Positions 15,073-23,210 are shown, counted from the first letter of the stretch. The stretch: 43,041 bases of DNA from Polynucleobacter hirudinilacicola (GCF_002192535.1 NZ_NAIA01000004.1:1-43041), one strand, 5' to 3'. Program-made: numbers and translations. Notes: generated by a model from the letters alone, not told the origin.

Positions 15073-17712
15073 TTATTTTTTCAATGATTCTTTCGCTACC
15101 TTATAAACACTGTTCGCATTCACGCCGAAATACTCACGTAATGCCGCTCTTGTATCGCTTCTACCGAAACCATCGGTACCGAGCGTCATATATCCTCTGC
15201 CCTCAGGAATATATGCACGTATGCTTTCTGGTAGTGCATGTACATAGTCAGTGGCAGCCACAATCGGACCCTGACCTTGAGCTAATACCTCTGAAATATA
15301 TGCTTGCGTATCACTAGTGCTACCAGAGAGTCGTGTCTGCTCTTTTAATTTACCATCTCGAGATAACTCACTCCAACTGGTCACACTAAAGATATCAACA
15401 TTGATACCATCATCAGCTAGCATGTCTGCTGCCTTCAGAACCTCAGTCATGATGGCGCCAGATCCAAGTAAGCTCACATAAGATTTGCCATCGCTGTTAG
15501 CAGCCTTAATAGTCTTAAATTTATAACAACCCCGAATCACGCCCTCAGCTGCATTCTCAGGTAAATCAGGTTGAGCATAGTTTTCATTCATGAGGGTGAT
15601 GTAGTAGAACAAATCTTTTTGATCAATCAACATGTCACGCATCCCTTGATCCACAATTACCGCTAGCTCACCGGCAAAGGCGGGATCATATGCTTTGCAA
15701 TTAGGAATGGTTGCAGCAACGAGCTGACTACTACCATCTTGATGTTGCAGACCCTCACCACCTAATGTTGTTCTACCTGAGGTGGCGCCCAATAAAAATC
15801 CTCTAGCACGTTGATCGGCCGCAGCCCAAATGGCATCACCAATTCTCTGAAAGCCAAACATGGAGTAGTAGATATAAAAAGGTAGCATTGCAATACCGTG
15901 AACGCTATAACTGGTTGCTGCAGCAGTCCAACTGGCAATTGCCCCTGCCTCACTAATACCCTCCTCCAGAATTTGTCCATCCAAGGCCTCGCGATAACTC
16001 AGCACTGAACCAATATCTTCTGGCTCATAGCGCTGGCCTACACTCGAGTAAATGCCAACCTGCTTAAACAAATTGGCCATACCAAAGGTACGCGCTTCAT
16101 CCGCAACAATCGGTACAACACGAGGTCCTAGCTCTTTATCTTTGAGCAAGTTTCCAAGCATACGCACAAAAGCCATCGTGGTAGACATCTCTTTATCTTC
16201 GGCTTTAATCGCAAACGCTGCATATGAATAGATATCTGGGACATTTAATTTATCACATTCTGAATAGCGCTTAGGCAATTGTCCGCCAAGCTTATTGCGC
16301 TGTTCTTTTAGATATTTCAGCTCTTCACTGTCCTCATTAGGCCTAAAGAAAGTTAGGCTAGTTGCCTGCTCATCAGTCAATGGCAAATTGAAACGATTGC
16401 GATACTCAATTAATGCCTCATCATCTAACTTCTTTTGACTATGTGTTGTCATCTTTCCTTGTCCAGCATTACCCATGCCGTAGCCCTTCTTGGTATGCGC
16501 CAAGATCACGGTTGGCTGACCCACATGGTTGGCTGCAGCTTGATAAGCCGCATGAATTTTGACTAAATCATGACCGCCTCTTTTCAGTCGATCAATTTGC
16601 TCATCAGTCATACCCTGAGCAAGACATGCTAATTCTTCATTTTGGCCAAAGAAATTCTTACGATTAAAGCTACCATCTTTGGCGGCAAAGGTTTGCATTT
16701 GACCGTCAACGGTTTGAGCAAAGGCTTTTACTAGCGCTCCCGTGGTATCTCTAGCAAATAACCCATCCCAATCACTACCCCAAACCAATTTAATGACGTT
16801 CCAACCAGAGCCCCGAAACAGTTTTTCCAACTCATCAATGATTCTGCCGTTACCACGCACCGGTCCATCTAGGCGTTGTAGATTGCAATTGACAACCCAA
16901 ACTAGGTTATCCAGCTTTTCTCTAGAGGCTAATGTCAATGCGCTCATGCTTTCTGGCTCATCCATCTCACCATCACCAAATACACCCCATACTTTTCTGG
17001 TTGAGCAGTCTAATAATTTGCGATCACTGAGATAGCGCATGAAGCGTGCGTGATAAATCGAGCTGATTGGGCCGATGCCCATGGAGCCTGTTGGGAACTG
17101 CCAAAAATCAGGCATTAACCAAGGATGTGGATAACTAGATAAACCTCTTGCACCTGACTCGGGCGCAGTAATCTCGCGGCGGTAATGCGCAAGATCATTT
17201 TCAGTCAGCCTTCCCTCTAAATAGGCTCGAGCATATACGCCTGGGGCACTATGCGGTTGGAAGAAAACCAAGTCTCCACGTTCTTTAGCATCGCCACCCT
17301 CAGTTCTTGCACGGAAAAAATGATTGAACCCAACCTCAAATAAATCTGCAGCGCTGGCATAGCTAGCAATGTGACCACCCAGCTCACCATAGGCTTCATT
17401 TGCCTTTGCCACCATTGCTAGCGCATTCCATCTCATCAGCGAGGCTAGCTTTTCTTCAATTGCCAAATCTCCAGGAAATGGAGATTGCTCATCTACTGGT
17501 ATTGAATTGATATAAGGCGTGACTAAGTCAGGCACCCAATTAATCTGATTTTTATTAGCAAGCTTTACCAAGTTATCCAAAATAAATCTGGCGCGCGCAC
17601 TATCGCCTGAAGCGAGTAAATCCATAAACGCCTCATTCCACTCTGCAGTTTCTGCCGGGTCTGTATCGATATGCTCAAGATTTAAGTATTTTTTAATGCT
17701 GGGAGCGTTCAT
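15073..17712 (-). CDS. aceE: Homodimeric 2-oxoacid (pyruvate) dehydrogenase E1, AceE-type
   Basis: The 879-residue E1 matches E. coli AceE in length (887) and motifs. The thiamine-diphosphate site runs VFGDGEMDEPESMSAL (GDG at 246-248) to VNCNLQRLDGPVRG. The mobile loop has the functional His in GKMTTHSQKKLDDEA, followed by IEYRNRFNLP. Further on are the beta domain IVADEARTFGMANLF and the typical TTLGGEGLQHQDG. It decarboxylates a 2-oxoacid and transfers the acyl group to a lipoyl group. The gene follows the E2 gene rather than preceding it, the reverse of canonical aceEF, and no E3 is nearby. With a divergent Lrp regulator it may be a substrate-specialised paralogue like MdeB (2-oxobutyrate) of Pseudomonas rather than the main PDH. 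AGAGGA precedes the ATG. Confidence 0.92.
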   Translation of the reverse strand: MNAPSIKKYLNLEHIDTDPAETAEWNEAFMDLLASGDSARARFILDNLVKLANKNQINWVPDLVTPYINSIPVDEQSPFPGDLAIEEKLASLMRWNALAMVAKANEAYGELGGHIASYASAADLFEVGFNHFFRARTEGGDAKERGDLVFFQPHSAPGVYARAYLEGRLTENDLAHYRREITAPESGARGLSSYPHPWLMPDFWQFPTGSMGIGPISSIYHARFMRYLSDRKLLDCSTRKVWGVFGDGEMDEPESMSALTLASREKLDNLVWVVNCNLQRLDGPVRGNGRIIDELEKLFRGSGWNVIKLVWGSDWDGLFARDTTGALVKAFAQTVDGQMQTFAAKDGSFNRKNFFGQNEELACLAQGMTDEQIDRLKRGGHDLVKIHAAYQAAANHVGQPTVILAHTKKGYGMGNAGQGKMTTHSQKKLDDEALIEYRNRFNLPLTDEQATSLTFFRPNEDSEELKYLKEQRNKLGGQLPKRYSECDKLNVPDIYSYAAFAIKAEDKEMSTTMAFVRMLGNLLKDKELGPRVVPIVADEARTFGMANLFKQVGIYSSVGQRYEPEDIGSVLSYREALDGQILEEGISEAGAIASWTAAATSYSVHGIAMLPFYIYYSMFGFQRIGDAIWAAADQRARGFLLGATSGRTTLGGEGLQHQDGSSQLVAATIPNCKAYDPAFAGELAVIVDQGMRDMLIDQKDLFYYITLMNENYAQPDLPENAAEGVIRGCYKFKTIKAANSDGKSYVSLLGSGAIMTEVLKAADMLADDGINVDIFSVTSWSELSRDGKLKEQTRLSGSTSDTQAYISEVLAQGQGPIVAATDYVHALPESIRAYIPEGRGYMTLGTDGFGRSDTRAALREYFGVNANSVYKVAKESLKK

Positions 17713-17746
17713 GAAAAATTCCTCTGTAACTTTTTATCTTTGAAGT

Positions 17747-18715
17747 TCATAACATCACCTTACGAAAATCACCTAATAACTGAGTAAGGTGCGTAGTGAA
17801 GTGGGTGGCTAAAGCACCATCAATAACGCGATGATCGGCGGTCATAGAAAGCGGGCAAATCAGGCGCGGAACAAATTGCTTTCCATTCCATACAGGCTTC
17901 ATAGCAGACTTATTTACCGCCAGAATGGCTACTTCAGGTGCATTCACAATCGGGGCGCAATACGTACCACCGATGCCACCCAATGAAGAGATCGTAAAGG
18001 AGGCGCCCTGCATCTGATCAGGCTTGAGCTTTCCTTCTCGGGCCAGTATCGCCAGGCTAGCAGTCTCTTTTGCAATCTCTTGAATACCTTTTTGATCCGC
18101 ATTACGAATCACTGGCACAACGAGACCGCCTGGTGTATCGACTGCAAATCCAATATGAAAATATTTTTTTAGAATGAGATCTTCACCATCCAGCGAAGAA
18201 TTCAATCTTGGGCATTGCTTAAGAGCAGCTACTGCAGCCTTGATCAGAAATGCCAATAAAGTAATCTTAGGCTCATCTTTCTGATTCTCTTTGTTTAATA
18301 CTGCACGAAACTCTTCTAGATCAGTAATATCAGCATCATCGTGATAAGTGACTGCCGGGATCATGACCCAATTACGTGCGAGATTAGCAGCCGATACTTT
18401 TTGAATGCGGCTACGAGCTTGACGCTCTATTTCTCCAAACTTAGTAAAGTCGACCTTAGGCCAAGGCAAAAGATCAAAATTTGCAATACCCTGAGTACTC
18501 CTTGTAGGCGCGCGCTCTCTTGCCAACATGGAGCGCTTAATAAATTGCTGAATATCTTCTTTGGTAATTCGACCACGTTGACCACTACCCCGAACCTTCT
18601 GGATATCGACACCAAATTCACGGGCGAATTTTCTGGTCGAAGGGCCGGCCCAAAACTCCAGCCCAGTTCTGACTTGATCCCTCTGAACTTCTGGAAACGC
18701 AATTTCAATACCCAC
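17747..18715 (-). CDS. Lipoyl-less AceF-type E2 acyltransferase
   Basis: The 322-residue acyltransferase has the E1/E3-binding domain (about 22-60, AGPSTRKFAREFGVD ... GRITKEDIQQFIK) and a complete catalytic domain (about 85-322). VDFTKFGEIE, RNWVMIPAVTYHDDADIT and the active-site motif DHRVIDG with His295 are of the E. coli AceF type. No lipoyl domain (about 80 residues with a DKA-type lysine) is present. An in-frame TAA lies 18 bases before the GTG start at 18715 and only 135 bases separate it from the divergent lrp gene, so the domain cannot be hidden upstream. GGAGGGG precedes the start. It must use lipoyl domains supplied in trans or have another role. It is followed after 34 bases by aceE. 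Confidence 0.88.
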   Translation of the reverse strand: MGIEIAFPEVQRDQVRTGLEFWAGPSTRKFAREFGVDIQKVRGSGQRGRITKEDIQQFIKRSMLARERAPTRSTQGIANFDLLPWPKVDFTKFGEIERQARSRIQKVSAANLARNWVMIPAVTYHDDADITDLEEFRAVLNKENQKDEPKITLLAFLIKAAVAALKQCPRLNSSLDGEDLILKKYFHIGFAVDTPGGLVVPVIRNADQKGIQEIAKETASLAILAREGKLKPDQMQGASFTISSLGGIGGTYCAPIVNAPEVAILAVNKSAMKPVWNGKQFVPRLICPLSMTADHRVIDGALATHFTTHLTQLLGDFRKVML

Positions 18716-18789
18716 AACCCCTCCAAAGATTTACAGCAGTATCTAAGGCTTTATTTTGTTGGATTACAGGCAAAATAGGATGCTAATTA

Positions 18790-18819
18790 TTGGTCTTAAA
18801 TCATTATTTTCAGCATAAT
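18790..18819 (+). promoter_or_regulatory. Candidate promoter of the lrp-family gene
   Basis: TTGGTC (18790-18795) and CATAAT (18814-18819), spaced 18 bases, form a plausible sigma-70 promoter. Its -10 lies inside the Lrp box, consistent with autoregulation. The call rests on motif matching by eye. Confidence 0.4.
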
Positions 18820-18825
18820 ATGCTT
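18811..18825. promoter_or_regulatory. Lrp/AsnC-type operator
   Basis: The 15-mer CAGCATAATATGCTT contains a perfect 13-base palindrome (18812-18824) and fits 13 of 15 positions of the E. coli Lrp consensus YAGHAWATTWTDCTR. It is 26 bases upstream of the lrp-family ATG and about 95 bases upstream of the divergent E2 gene, so it could serve both. Binding is inferred. Confidence 0.65.
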
Positions 18826-18850
18826 ATTAAAGTAATTTTTAAGGAACTTT

Positions 18851-19315
18851 ATGAAGATAGATCCCATAGATATCAGAATTTTGAATGAACTTCAAAATGA
18901 CAGCTCTCACAGTAATGTGGAGCTCGCTAAACGGGTTCACCTATCCCCATCCCCCTGCCTCATGCGCGTCAAAGCGCTGAAAGATAAAGGCGTCATCAGA
19001 AATTATGTTGCACTGGCAGATCCTAAGGTCTTAGGACTTGGCTTAAACGTCTTTATCTCCATTAGCCTTAAAGAGCAGTCAAAAGCAGCCCTAGGAGAAT
19101 TTGAACAACGTATCTCAGAACATGATGAGGTGATGGAGTGCTATCTCATGACTGGTGATAGCGATTATCTCATTCGTGTGGCAGTGGCTGATATGGGTGC
19201 GCTAGAAAAATTTATCCTAGAGCAACTAACGCCAATTCCAGGGATTGAAAAAATTCGTTCTAGCTTTGCCTTAAAACAAGTACGCTATAAAACTGCTTTA
19301 CCATTACCCAAGTAA
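18851..19315 (+). CDS. Lrp/AsnC-family transcriptional regulator
   Basis: The 154-residue regulator has an N-terminal helix-turn-helix (about 4-52: DIRILNELQNDSSHSNVELAKRV would be the first helices, then LSPSPCLMRVKALKDKG). The C-terminal RAM/ACT-like domain (about 68-145) contains ECYLMTGDSDYLIRVAV, the family signature. Members bind amino acids or 2-oxoacids and control their metabolism. It faces the E2-aceE operon with a near-consensus operator between them, like bkdR and mdeR regulators of branched-chain or 2-oxobutyrate dehydrogenases. AAGGA lies 5 bases before the ATG. The SDR gene follows after 49 bases on the same strand and may be co-transcribed. Confidence 0.9.
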   Translation: MKIDPIDIRILNELQNDSSHSNVELAKRVHLSPSPCLMRVKALKDKGVIRNYVALADPKVLGLGLNVFISISLKEQSKAALGEFEQRISEHDEVMECYLMTGDSDYLIRVAVADMGALEKFILEQLTPIPGIEKIRSSFALKQVRYKTALPLPK

Positions 19316-19364
19316 ATGTAGGGCAATATAGAATTCATCAGAGACATTTATTAGAAAGAAAGCA

Positions 19365-20123
19365 ATGCCACAAAATAATAAAGTAGCACTCGTCACCGGC
19401 GCCGGAGTAGGCATTGGAAGGGCTGCAGCTAAAGCTCTTCTGAAAGGCGGTTATCAAGTTGTACTGACTGGACGCAATTTAGAGAAATTAGAAAAAGCAA
19501 TTACTACTATTGGCGGTACCAGTGAAAACTGTCTTGCGGTTGCTTGCGATGTTGGTCAGCCAGATCAAGTCAAGAAATTATTTGCAGCGCTCAAAGAACG
19601 CTTTGGGCGTATCGATGTACTTTTCAATAATGCCGGTATTGGTGCACCAGCGATTCCGATGGAAGAGCTGACATATGAGCAATGGATGAATGTTGTGAAC
19701 TCCAATCTCTGCGGCGCATTCTTATGCTCTCAAGAAGCGATTCGCATGATGAAGGTGCAGTCTCCTCAAGGCGGCAGAATTATTAATAACGGCTCTATCT
19801 CTGCGCATGCTCCAAGACCAATGTCAGCTCCTTACACTGCCACCAAGCATGCGATCAGCGGATTGACTAAAACCATTTCATTAGATGGACGCCCCTTTAA
19901 TATTGCTTGCGGTCAAATTGACATCGGTAATGCCGCAACAGAGATGACTGAGCGTATGGCCGCAGGCATTATGCAGGCCGATCAATCCATTAAGGTCGAG
20001 CCACGTATGGATGTGGATCATGTAGGTGAGGCAGTACTGCATATGGCTCAACTTCCACTAGAGAGCAATATTCTTTCAATGACGATCATGGCAACTAATA
20101 TGCCGTTTGTCGGCAGAGGCTAA
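19365..20123 (+). CDS. Short-chain dehydrogenase/reductase (classical SDR)
   Basis: The 252-residue cytoplasmic oxidoreductase carries the classical SDR signatures: [10 protein letters not shown] (11-20) for NAD(P) binding, NNAG at 88-91, and the catalytic Ser144 (NGSIS), Tyr157 and Lys161 (YTATK). It interconverts a hydroxyl and a carbonyl group; the substrate is not evident. It follows the Lrp-family gene on the same strand with no terminator seen, so it may belong to the same regulatory unit and process a hydroxy- or oxo-acid linked to the neighbouring dehydrogenase complex. The ribosome site is weak (GAAAG). It ends at an extended hairpin shared with the convergent gamma-carbonic anhydrase gene. 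Confidence 0.9.
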   Translation: MPQNNKVALVTGAGVGIGRAAAKALLKGGYQVVLTGRNLEKLEKAITTIGGTSENCLAVACDVGQPDQVKKLFAALKERFGRIDVLFNNAGIGAPAIPMEELTYEQWMNVVNSNLCGAFLCSQEAIRMMKVQSPQGGRIINNGSISAHAPRPMSAPYTATKHAISGLTKTISLDGRPFNIACGQIDIGNAATEMTERMAAGIMQADQSIKVEPRMDVDHVGEAVLHMAQLPLESNILSMTIMATNMPFVGRG

Positions 20124-20127
20124 TTGA

Positions 20128-20181
20128 AAGAGTTGAGGTGGGATATTCACACTAAGCGCGTAGATATTCCACCAAACTCTT
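20128..20181. terminator. Long imperfect hairpin between convergent SDR and gamma-CA genes
   Basis: Arms 20128-20146 and 20164-20181 can form about 17 pairs with one internal bulge (GA against A) and one G-T pair, closing an 18-base loop region. The right arm runs into the stop codon of the convergent gene. No strong T-run follows on either strand, so it could be a weak bidirectional terminator or a 3'-end protecting structure. Confidence 0.55.
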
Positions 20182-20704
20182 AAACAATCTTTTTGAGTGT
20201 CTTAATGTAACGCTGCGCATTCTTGACATAGCGATCTGCAATATCTTCAATGCCAGCTATCTGCTCGGGGCTTAGTGTCTTTACTGCTTTTGCAGGCGAG
20301 CCAATGATCATTGAGCCATCTGGAAACTCTTTACCTTCGGTCACGAGAGCCCCAGCACCCACCAAACAATGCTTACCAATCTTTGCGCCGTTCAAGATGA
20401 CAGCGCCAATGCCGATAAGACTTCCATCGCCGATATGACATCCATGCAGCATGACTTGATGACCTACCGTAGCATGCTTACCAATGATGAGTGGGTAACC
20501 GGGATCGGTATGTAAAACAGATGCGTCTTGCACATTACTGCCTTCACCAATTTGGATGAGATCGTTATCACCACGGATAACCACCTTAGGCCAGATGCTC
20601 GCATTTTTATGGAGCTCTACCTTGCCGATTACCTCAGCACTCTCGGCAACCCAGGCGCCCTCAGATAACTGAGGGGCATTTCCGTCTAGTTCAAATATAG
20701 CCAT
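20180..20704 (-). CDS. Gamma-carbonic anhydrase-family hexapeptide-repeat protein
   Basis: The 174-residue left-handed beta-helix protein shows repeated hexapeptides (for example [42 protein letters not shown]) and a C-terminal helix. His65, His82 and His87 occupy the three zinc-ligand positions of gamma-carbonic anhydrases ([13 protein letters not shown]). Homologues such as YrdA and PaaY are trimers in the cytoplasm; some hydrate CO2 and some hydrolyse thioesters, so activity is uncertain. Its stop codon lies in the hairpin shared with the SDR gene. Ribosome-site quality is poor. The amt gene lies upstream on the same strand, 45 bases away. Confidence 0.9.
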   Translation of the reverse strand: MAIFELDGNAPQLSEGAWVAESAEVIGKVELHKNASIWPKVVIRGDNDLIQIGEGSNVQDASVLHTDPGYPLIIGKHATVGHQVMLHGCHIGDGSLIGIGAVILNGAKIGKHCLVGAGALVTEGKEFPDGSMIIGSPAKAVKTLSPEQIAGIEDIADRYVKNAQRYIKTLKKIV

Positions 20705-20749
20705 GACTCATTATAGGTATGAATCAGGCCATCAATAAAGACTCTCAAA

Positions 20750-21952
20750 CTACCAATTAGGCTCGCGGTCTGGAGTAGAAGAAATACGATGTACGCTTAA
20801 ATCAGCGCCTTCATATTCTTCCTCTTGCGACATCCGAATACCGAGCATCACCTTGAGCGCTCCGTAAACCACAATGCCGCCGATCAGAGCAACGCCCACG
20901 CCGATAGCACTACCAATCAATTGGCCTGTAAAGGTAACGCCGCCAATACCGCCCAGCGCTTTTGTCCCAAAGATGCCGGCAGCCAAACCGCCCCAAAGCC
21001 CACATAAACCATGCAATGGCCATACGCCCAGAACGTCATCAATCTTCCAGCGGTTTTGTACCAAGGTAAACATGTAAACAAATAATGCACCTGCGACCAG
21101 GCCAACAACCAATGCTCCAACTGGATGCATTAAATCAGAGCCAGCACAAACAGCAACTAAGCCTGCAAGAGGGCCGTTATAGGTAAAGCCTGGATCGTTG
21201 CGGCCAACAATCCAGGCTGCGAGTGTGCCACCAACCATTGCCATTAATGAGTTCATAGCAACTAAGCCACTGATCTTATCAATCGTCTGTGCACTCATCA
21301 CATTGAAACCAAACCAACCTACTGCCAAAATCCATGCGCCCAAAGCTAAGAATGGAATACTTGAAGGCGGATGTGCAGAAATTTGACCCTCTTTGGTATA
21401 GCGACCACGACGCGCGCCCAAGAGAATCACTGCAGGCAAGGCAATCCAACCGCCAACTGCATGCACTACTACTGAGCCAGCAAAGTCATGAAACTCTTCG
21501 CCAGTCAAACCTTTAATCCAAGCCTGAATACCATAATGCTGGTTCCATGCAATACCTTCAAAGAATGGATAAACAAAACCGACCAATATGAATGTTGCAA
21601 TCAACTGGGGGTTGAATTTGGCGCGCTCTGCAATACCGCCAGAAATAATTGCAGGTATGGCAGCAGCAAAAGTCAGCAAGAAGAAAAACTTCACTAACTC
21701 ATAACCATTTTTCTCGGCCAGCAATTCTGCTCCAGAGAAAAAGTTCACGCCATAAGCAATGCTGTATCCAATGAAGAAGTACGCAATTGTCGAAACTGCA
21801 AAGTCCACCAAGATTTTGACGAGTGCATTGACTTGGTTCTTTTTACGAACAGTTCCTAATTCTAAGAACGCAAAACCTGCGTGCATGGCAAGGACCATGA
21901 TGGCGCCCAGCAAAATAAATAAAGCATCGCTGCCTGTTTTCAAAATTTCCAT
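20750..21952 (-). CDS. amt: Ammonium transporter, Amt family
   Basis: The 400-residue, eleven-helix ammonium channel has the twin histidines of the pore as His164 (SVVVHAVGG) and His314 (WPLHGLCGLWGG), the Asp158 of HDFAGS near the recruitment site, and LELGTVRKKNQ in the first loop. The C-terminal tail SQEEEYEGADLSVHRIS is the regulatory tail that PII proteins contact in this family. The start at 21952 (MEILKTG) is chosen because AGAGGA lies upstream and it begins just before TM1; an extension to 22024 would add 24 non-family residues. No glnK is adjacent, unlike the usual glnK-amtB pair. There is no N-terminal signal peptide beyond TM1. Confidence 0.93.
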   Translation of the reverse strand: MEILKTGSDALFILLGAIMVLAMHAGFAFLELGTVRKKNQVNALVKILVDFAVSTIAYFFIGYSIAYGVNFFSGAELLAEKNGYELVKFFFLLTFAAAIPAIISGGIAERAKFNPQLIATFILVGFVYPFFEGIAWNQHYGIQAWIKGLTGEEFHDFAGSVVVHAVGGWIALPAVILLGARRGRYTKEGQISAHPPSSIPFLALGAWILAVGWFGFNVMSAQTIDKISGLVAMNSLMAMVGGTLAAWIVGRNDPGFTYNGPLAGLVAVCAGSDLMHPVGALVVGLVAGALFVYMFTLVQNRWKIDDVLGVWPLHGLCGLWGGLAAGIFGTKALGGIGGVTFTGQLIGSAIGVGVALIGGIVVYGALKVMLGIRMSQEEEYEGADLSVHRISSTPDREPNW

Positions 21953-22058
21953 GAAATTTTTCCTCTGATTTTTTGCATCATTATGGGGAAAAAATAATCC
22001 CAAACAAGTGCAATATGCACCCATTTAGTGCGTTAATTAGCCCAATATATGGTTTATG

Positions 22059-22070
22059 ATGAAATTTCAT
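22059..22070. repeat. 12-bp perfect palindrome upstream of Rap1a/Tai-like gene
   Basis: ATGAAATTTCAT at 22059-22070 is perfectly self-complementary and lies in the divergent gap between amt and the small periplasmic protein gene, 18 bases before its ATG. It could be an operator or a chance AT-rich palindrome. Confidence 0.3.
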
Positions 22071-22088
22071 ACATCCAAGGGAGAACCC

Positions 22089-22451
22089 ATGAAGAAAGTC
22101 CTCGTTGTTTTGGCTGCTCTAGCGGCATTTTCTGGCCTAGCTCAGGCCCAAGAAACCATCAAAGTATTAAGCACCCAAGAATTAGTCAATGTTTGCAAAT
22201 TCCCTGCTAGCCCAGAATCTCGCAGCTTCTGCATCGGATTTACTACTGCCGTGTATGAAACTTATTTAGCAACTCGTCATCCGCAACGTGCCAAACCGTT
22301 TATTTGTGTTAACCAACCTGCTCCAGCGCGCGACGATGTCATTAGTGACTTTGTAAAGTTTGCACAATCAAATCAACAAGTAGCTGACAAGCCAGCTGCA
22401 GGTGTGTTCTTAGGATTTATGGCTGGACGCTTTCCTTGTGGCAAAAAATAA
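22089..22451 (+). CDS. Small periplasmic protein, Rap1a/Tai-like
   Basis: The 120-residue precursor has a clear Sec signal peptide (MKKVLVVLAALAAFSGLAQA, then QE). The mature part of about 100 residues holds four cysteines (NVCKF, SFCIGF, FICVN, FPCGK), which probably form two disulfides. Spacing and the GFTTAVYE and FLGFMAGRFPCG segments suggest the Rap1a/Tai fold, the family of T6SS amidase immunity proteins. No T6SS effector is nearby, and such domains are common as orphan periplasmic proteins, so an immunity role is not supported. The start at 22089 has AGGGAG 6 bases upstream; an earlier ATG at 22056 would spoil the signal peptide. It is followed by the lipoprotein gene. Confidence 0.75.
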   Translation: MKKVLVVLAALAAFSGLAQAQETIKVLSTQELVNVCKFPASPESRSFCIGFTTAVYETYLATRHPQRAKPFICVNQPAPARDDVISDFVKFAQSNQQVADKPAAGVFLGFMAGRFPCGKK

Positions 22452-22498
22452 TTCACAGTACTTAGCGAACTCAAAATACATTTAAAGGATCAGTTGAT

Positions 22499-22786
22499 AT
22501 GAAAAAAATTATTGCGATTACAGCAGCAACCCTTGCTATCGCTGGTTGTTCAAATATGAGCAACACGGAGCAACGCACACTTTCAGGCGCGAGTATTGGC
22601 GCTGCTGCTGGTGCTGTTGGCACAGCTATTTTCCACGGCAACCCTATTTGGGGCGCGGTTGGTGGCGCAGCTGTTGGTGCGGCCTCTGGTTACGTATACG
22701 ACGCCTACAAAAAAGAGCAGGCATCTGAATACAACTCTGGCTACAAAGCTGGAAAAAATAATCAGCCAGCTAAAGCTCCTAACTAA
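22499..22786 (+). CDS. Glycine-zipper lipoprotein
   Basis: The 95-residue precursor has a lipobox LAIAGC, so Cys17 would be acylated by Lgt and Lnt (lnt lies in this window). The mature protein is dominated by a glycine-zipper helix pair (GASIGAAAGAVGTAIF, then GAVGGAAVGAASGY), followed by a charged, Asn/Lys-rich tail. Small proteins of this type sit in the outer membrane or periplasm and are often of unknown function; some are stress-related. An AAAGGA ribosome site precedes the ATG. It follows the Rap1a/Tai-like gene after 47 bases and ends just before a terminator. Confidence 0.85.
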   Translation: MKKIIAITAATLAIAGCSNMSNTEQRTLSGASIGAAAGAVGTAIFHGNPIWGAVGGAAVGAASGYVYDAYKKEQASEYNSGYKAGKNNQPAKAPN

Positions 22787-22808
22787 AACTCGCTTTACAT
22801 TAAAAACT

Positions 22809-22846
22809 ACCCAGCTTGTATTAACTTACTGGCTGGGTTTTTATTT
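22809..22846 (+). terminator. Intrinsic terminator after the glycine-zipper lipoprotein gene
   Basis: ACCCAGC (22809-22815) and GCTGGGT (22832-22838) with a 16-base loop are followed by TTTTATTT. The right arm lies inside the last codons of the convergent osmC gene, so the terminator and the coding end of osmC share sequence. Confidence 0.75.
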
Positions 22847-23210
22847 GGATCTGCCCCGCTAAAGCTTTATGGATAGGGCACTTATCAGCAATTTCCATTA
22901 AGCGTTCTTTTTCTTCTGCACTTAAATTACCAATTAACTGAATATCGCGCGTAAATTTTTCGATGTCATCGCTGCGTTCAATATCAACAGTAACGATTGC
23001 GTTCTCTAGATTCATTGCCTTGCGACTGGCATACATTTTTAATGTCATACTTGTACAGGCTGCCAGAGCAGCACCTAAATATTCATGTGGACTTGGTCCC
23101 GTCCCGCCGCCACCCTTAATGACTTCTGCATCTGATAAAAAATGTAAATCGCCTGCGCTTAATTTTTGCTGAAGCGGTCCTTCACCAAACTGCGACTCTA
23201 CTTTTCTCAT
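22821..23210 (-). CDS. OsmC/Ohr-family peroxiredoxin-like protein
   Basis: The 129-residue protein is of the OsmC/Ohr family. The two redox cysteines are Cys52 in ALAACTSMTLKMYA and Cys111 in ADKCPIHKAL, with GGTGPSPHEYLGAALAAC the typical lead-in. Classical Ohr/OsmC reduce organic hydroperoxides with lipoyl or thiol donors; the CPIHKAL form is seen in the wider OsmC group, many with unassigned substrates. GAGGA lies a few bases before the ATG at 23210. The rhodanese gene is upstream on the same strand (50-base gap), so a joint thiol/sulfur-stress role is plausible. Confidence 0.88.
   Translation of the reverse strand: MRKVESQFGEGPLQQKLSAGDLHFLSDAEVIKGGGGTGPSPHEYLGAALAACTSMTLKMYASRKAMNLENAIVTVDIERSDDIEKFTRDIQLIGNLSAEEKERLMEIADKCPIHKALAGQIQIKTQPVS

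Noticed and set aside
18716..18850. A hidden or frameshifted lipoyl domain upstream of the E2 gene
   Set aside because: The gap is only 135 bases, AT-rich, and has an in-frame TAA at 18731-18733; it cannot encode an 80-residue domain.
22009..22023. Sigma-54-like element upstream of amt (minus strand TGGGTGCATATTGCA)
   Set aside because: The GG and GC dinucleotides are 9 bases apart, one short of the required 10, and the -24 part is poor.
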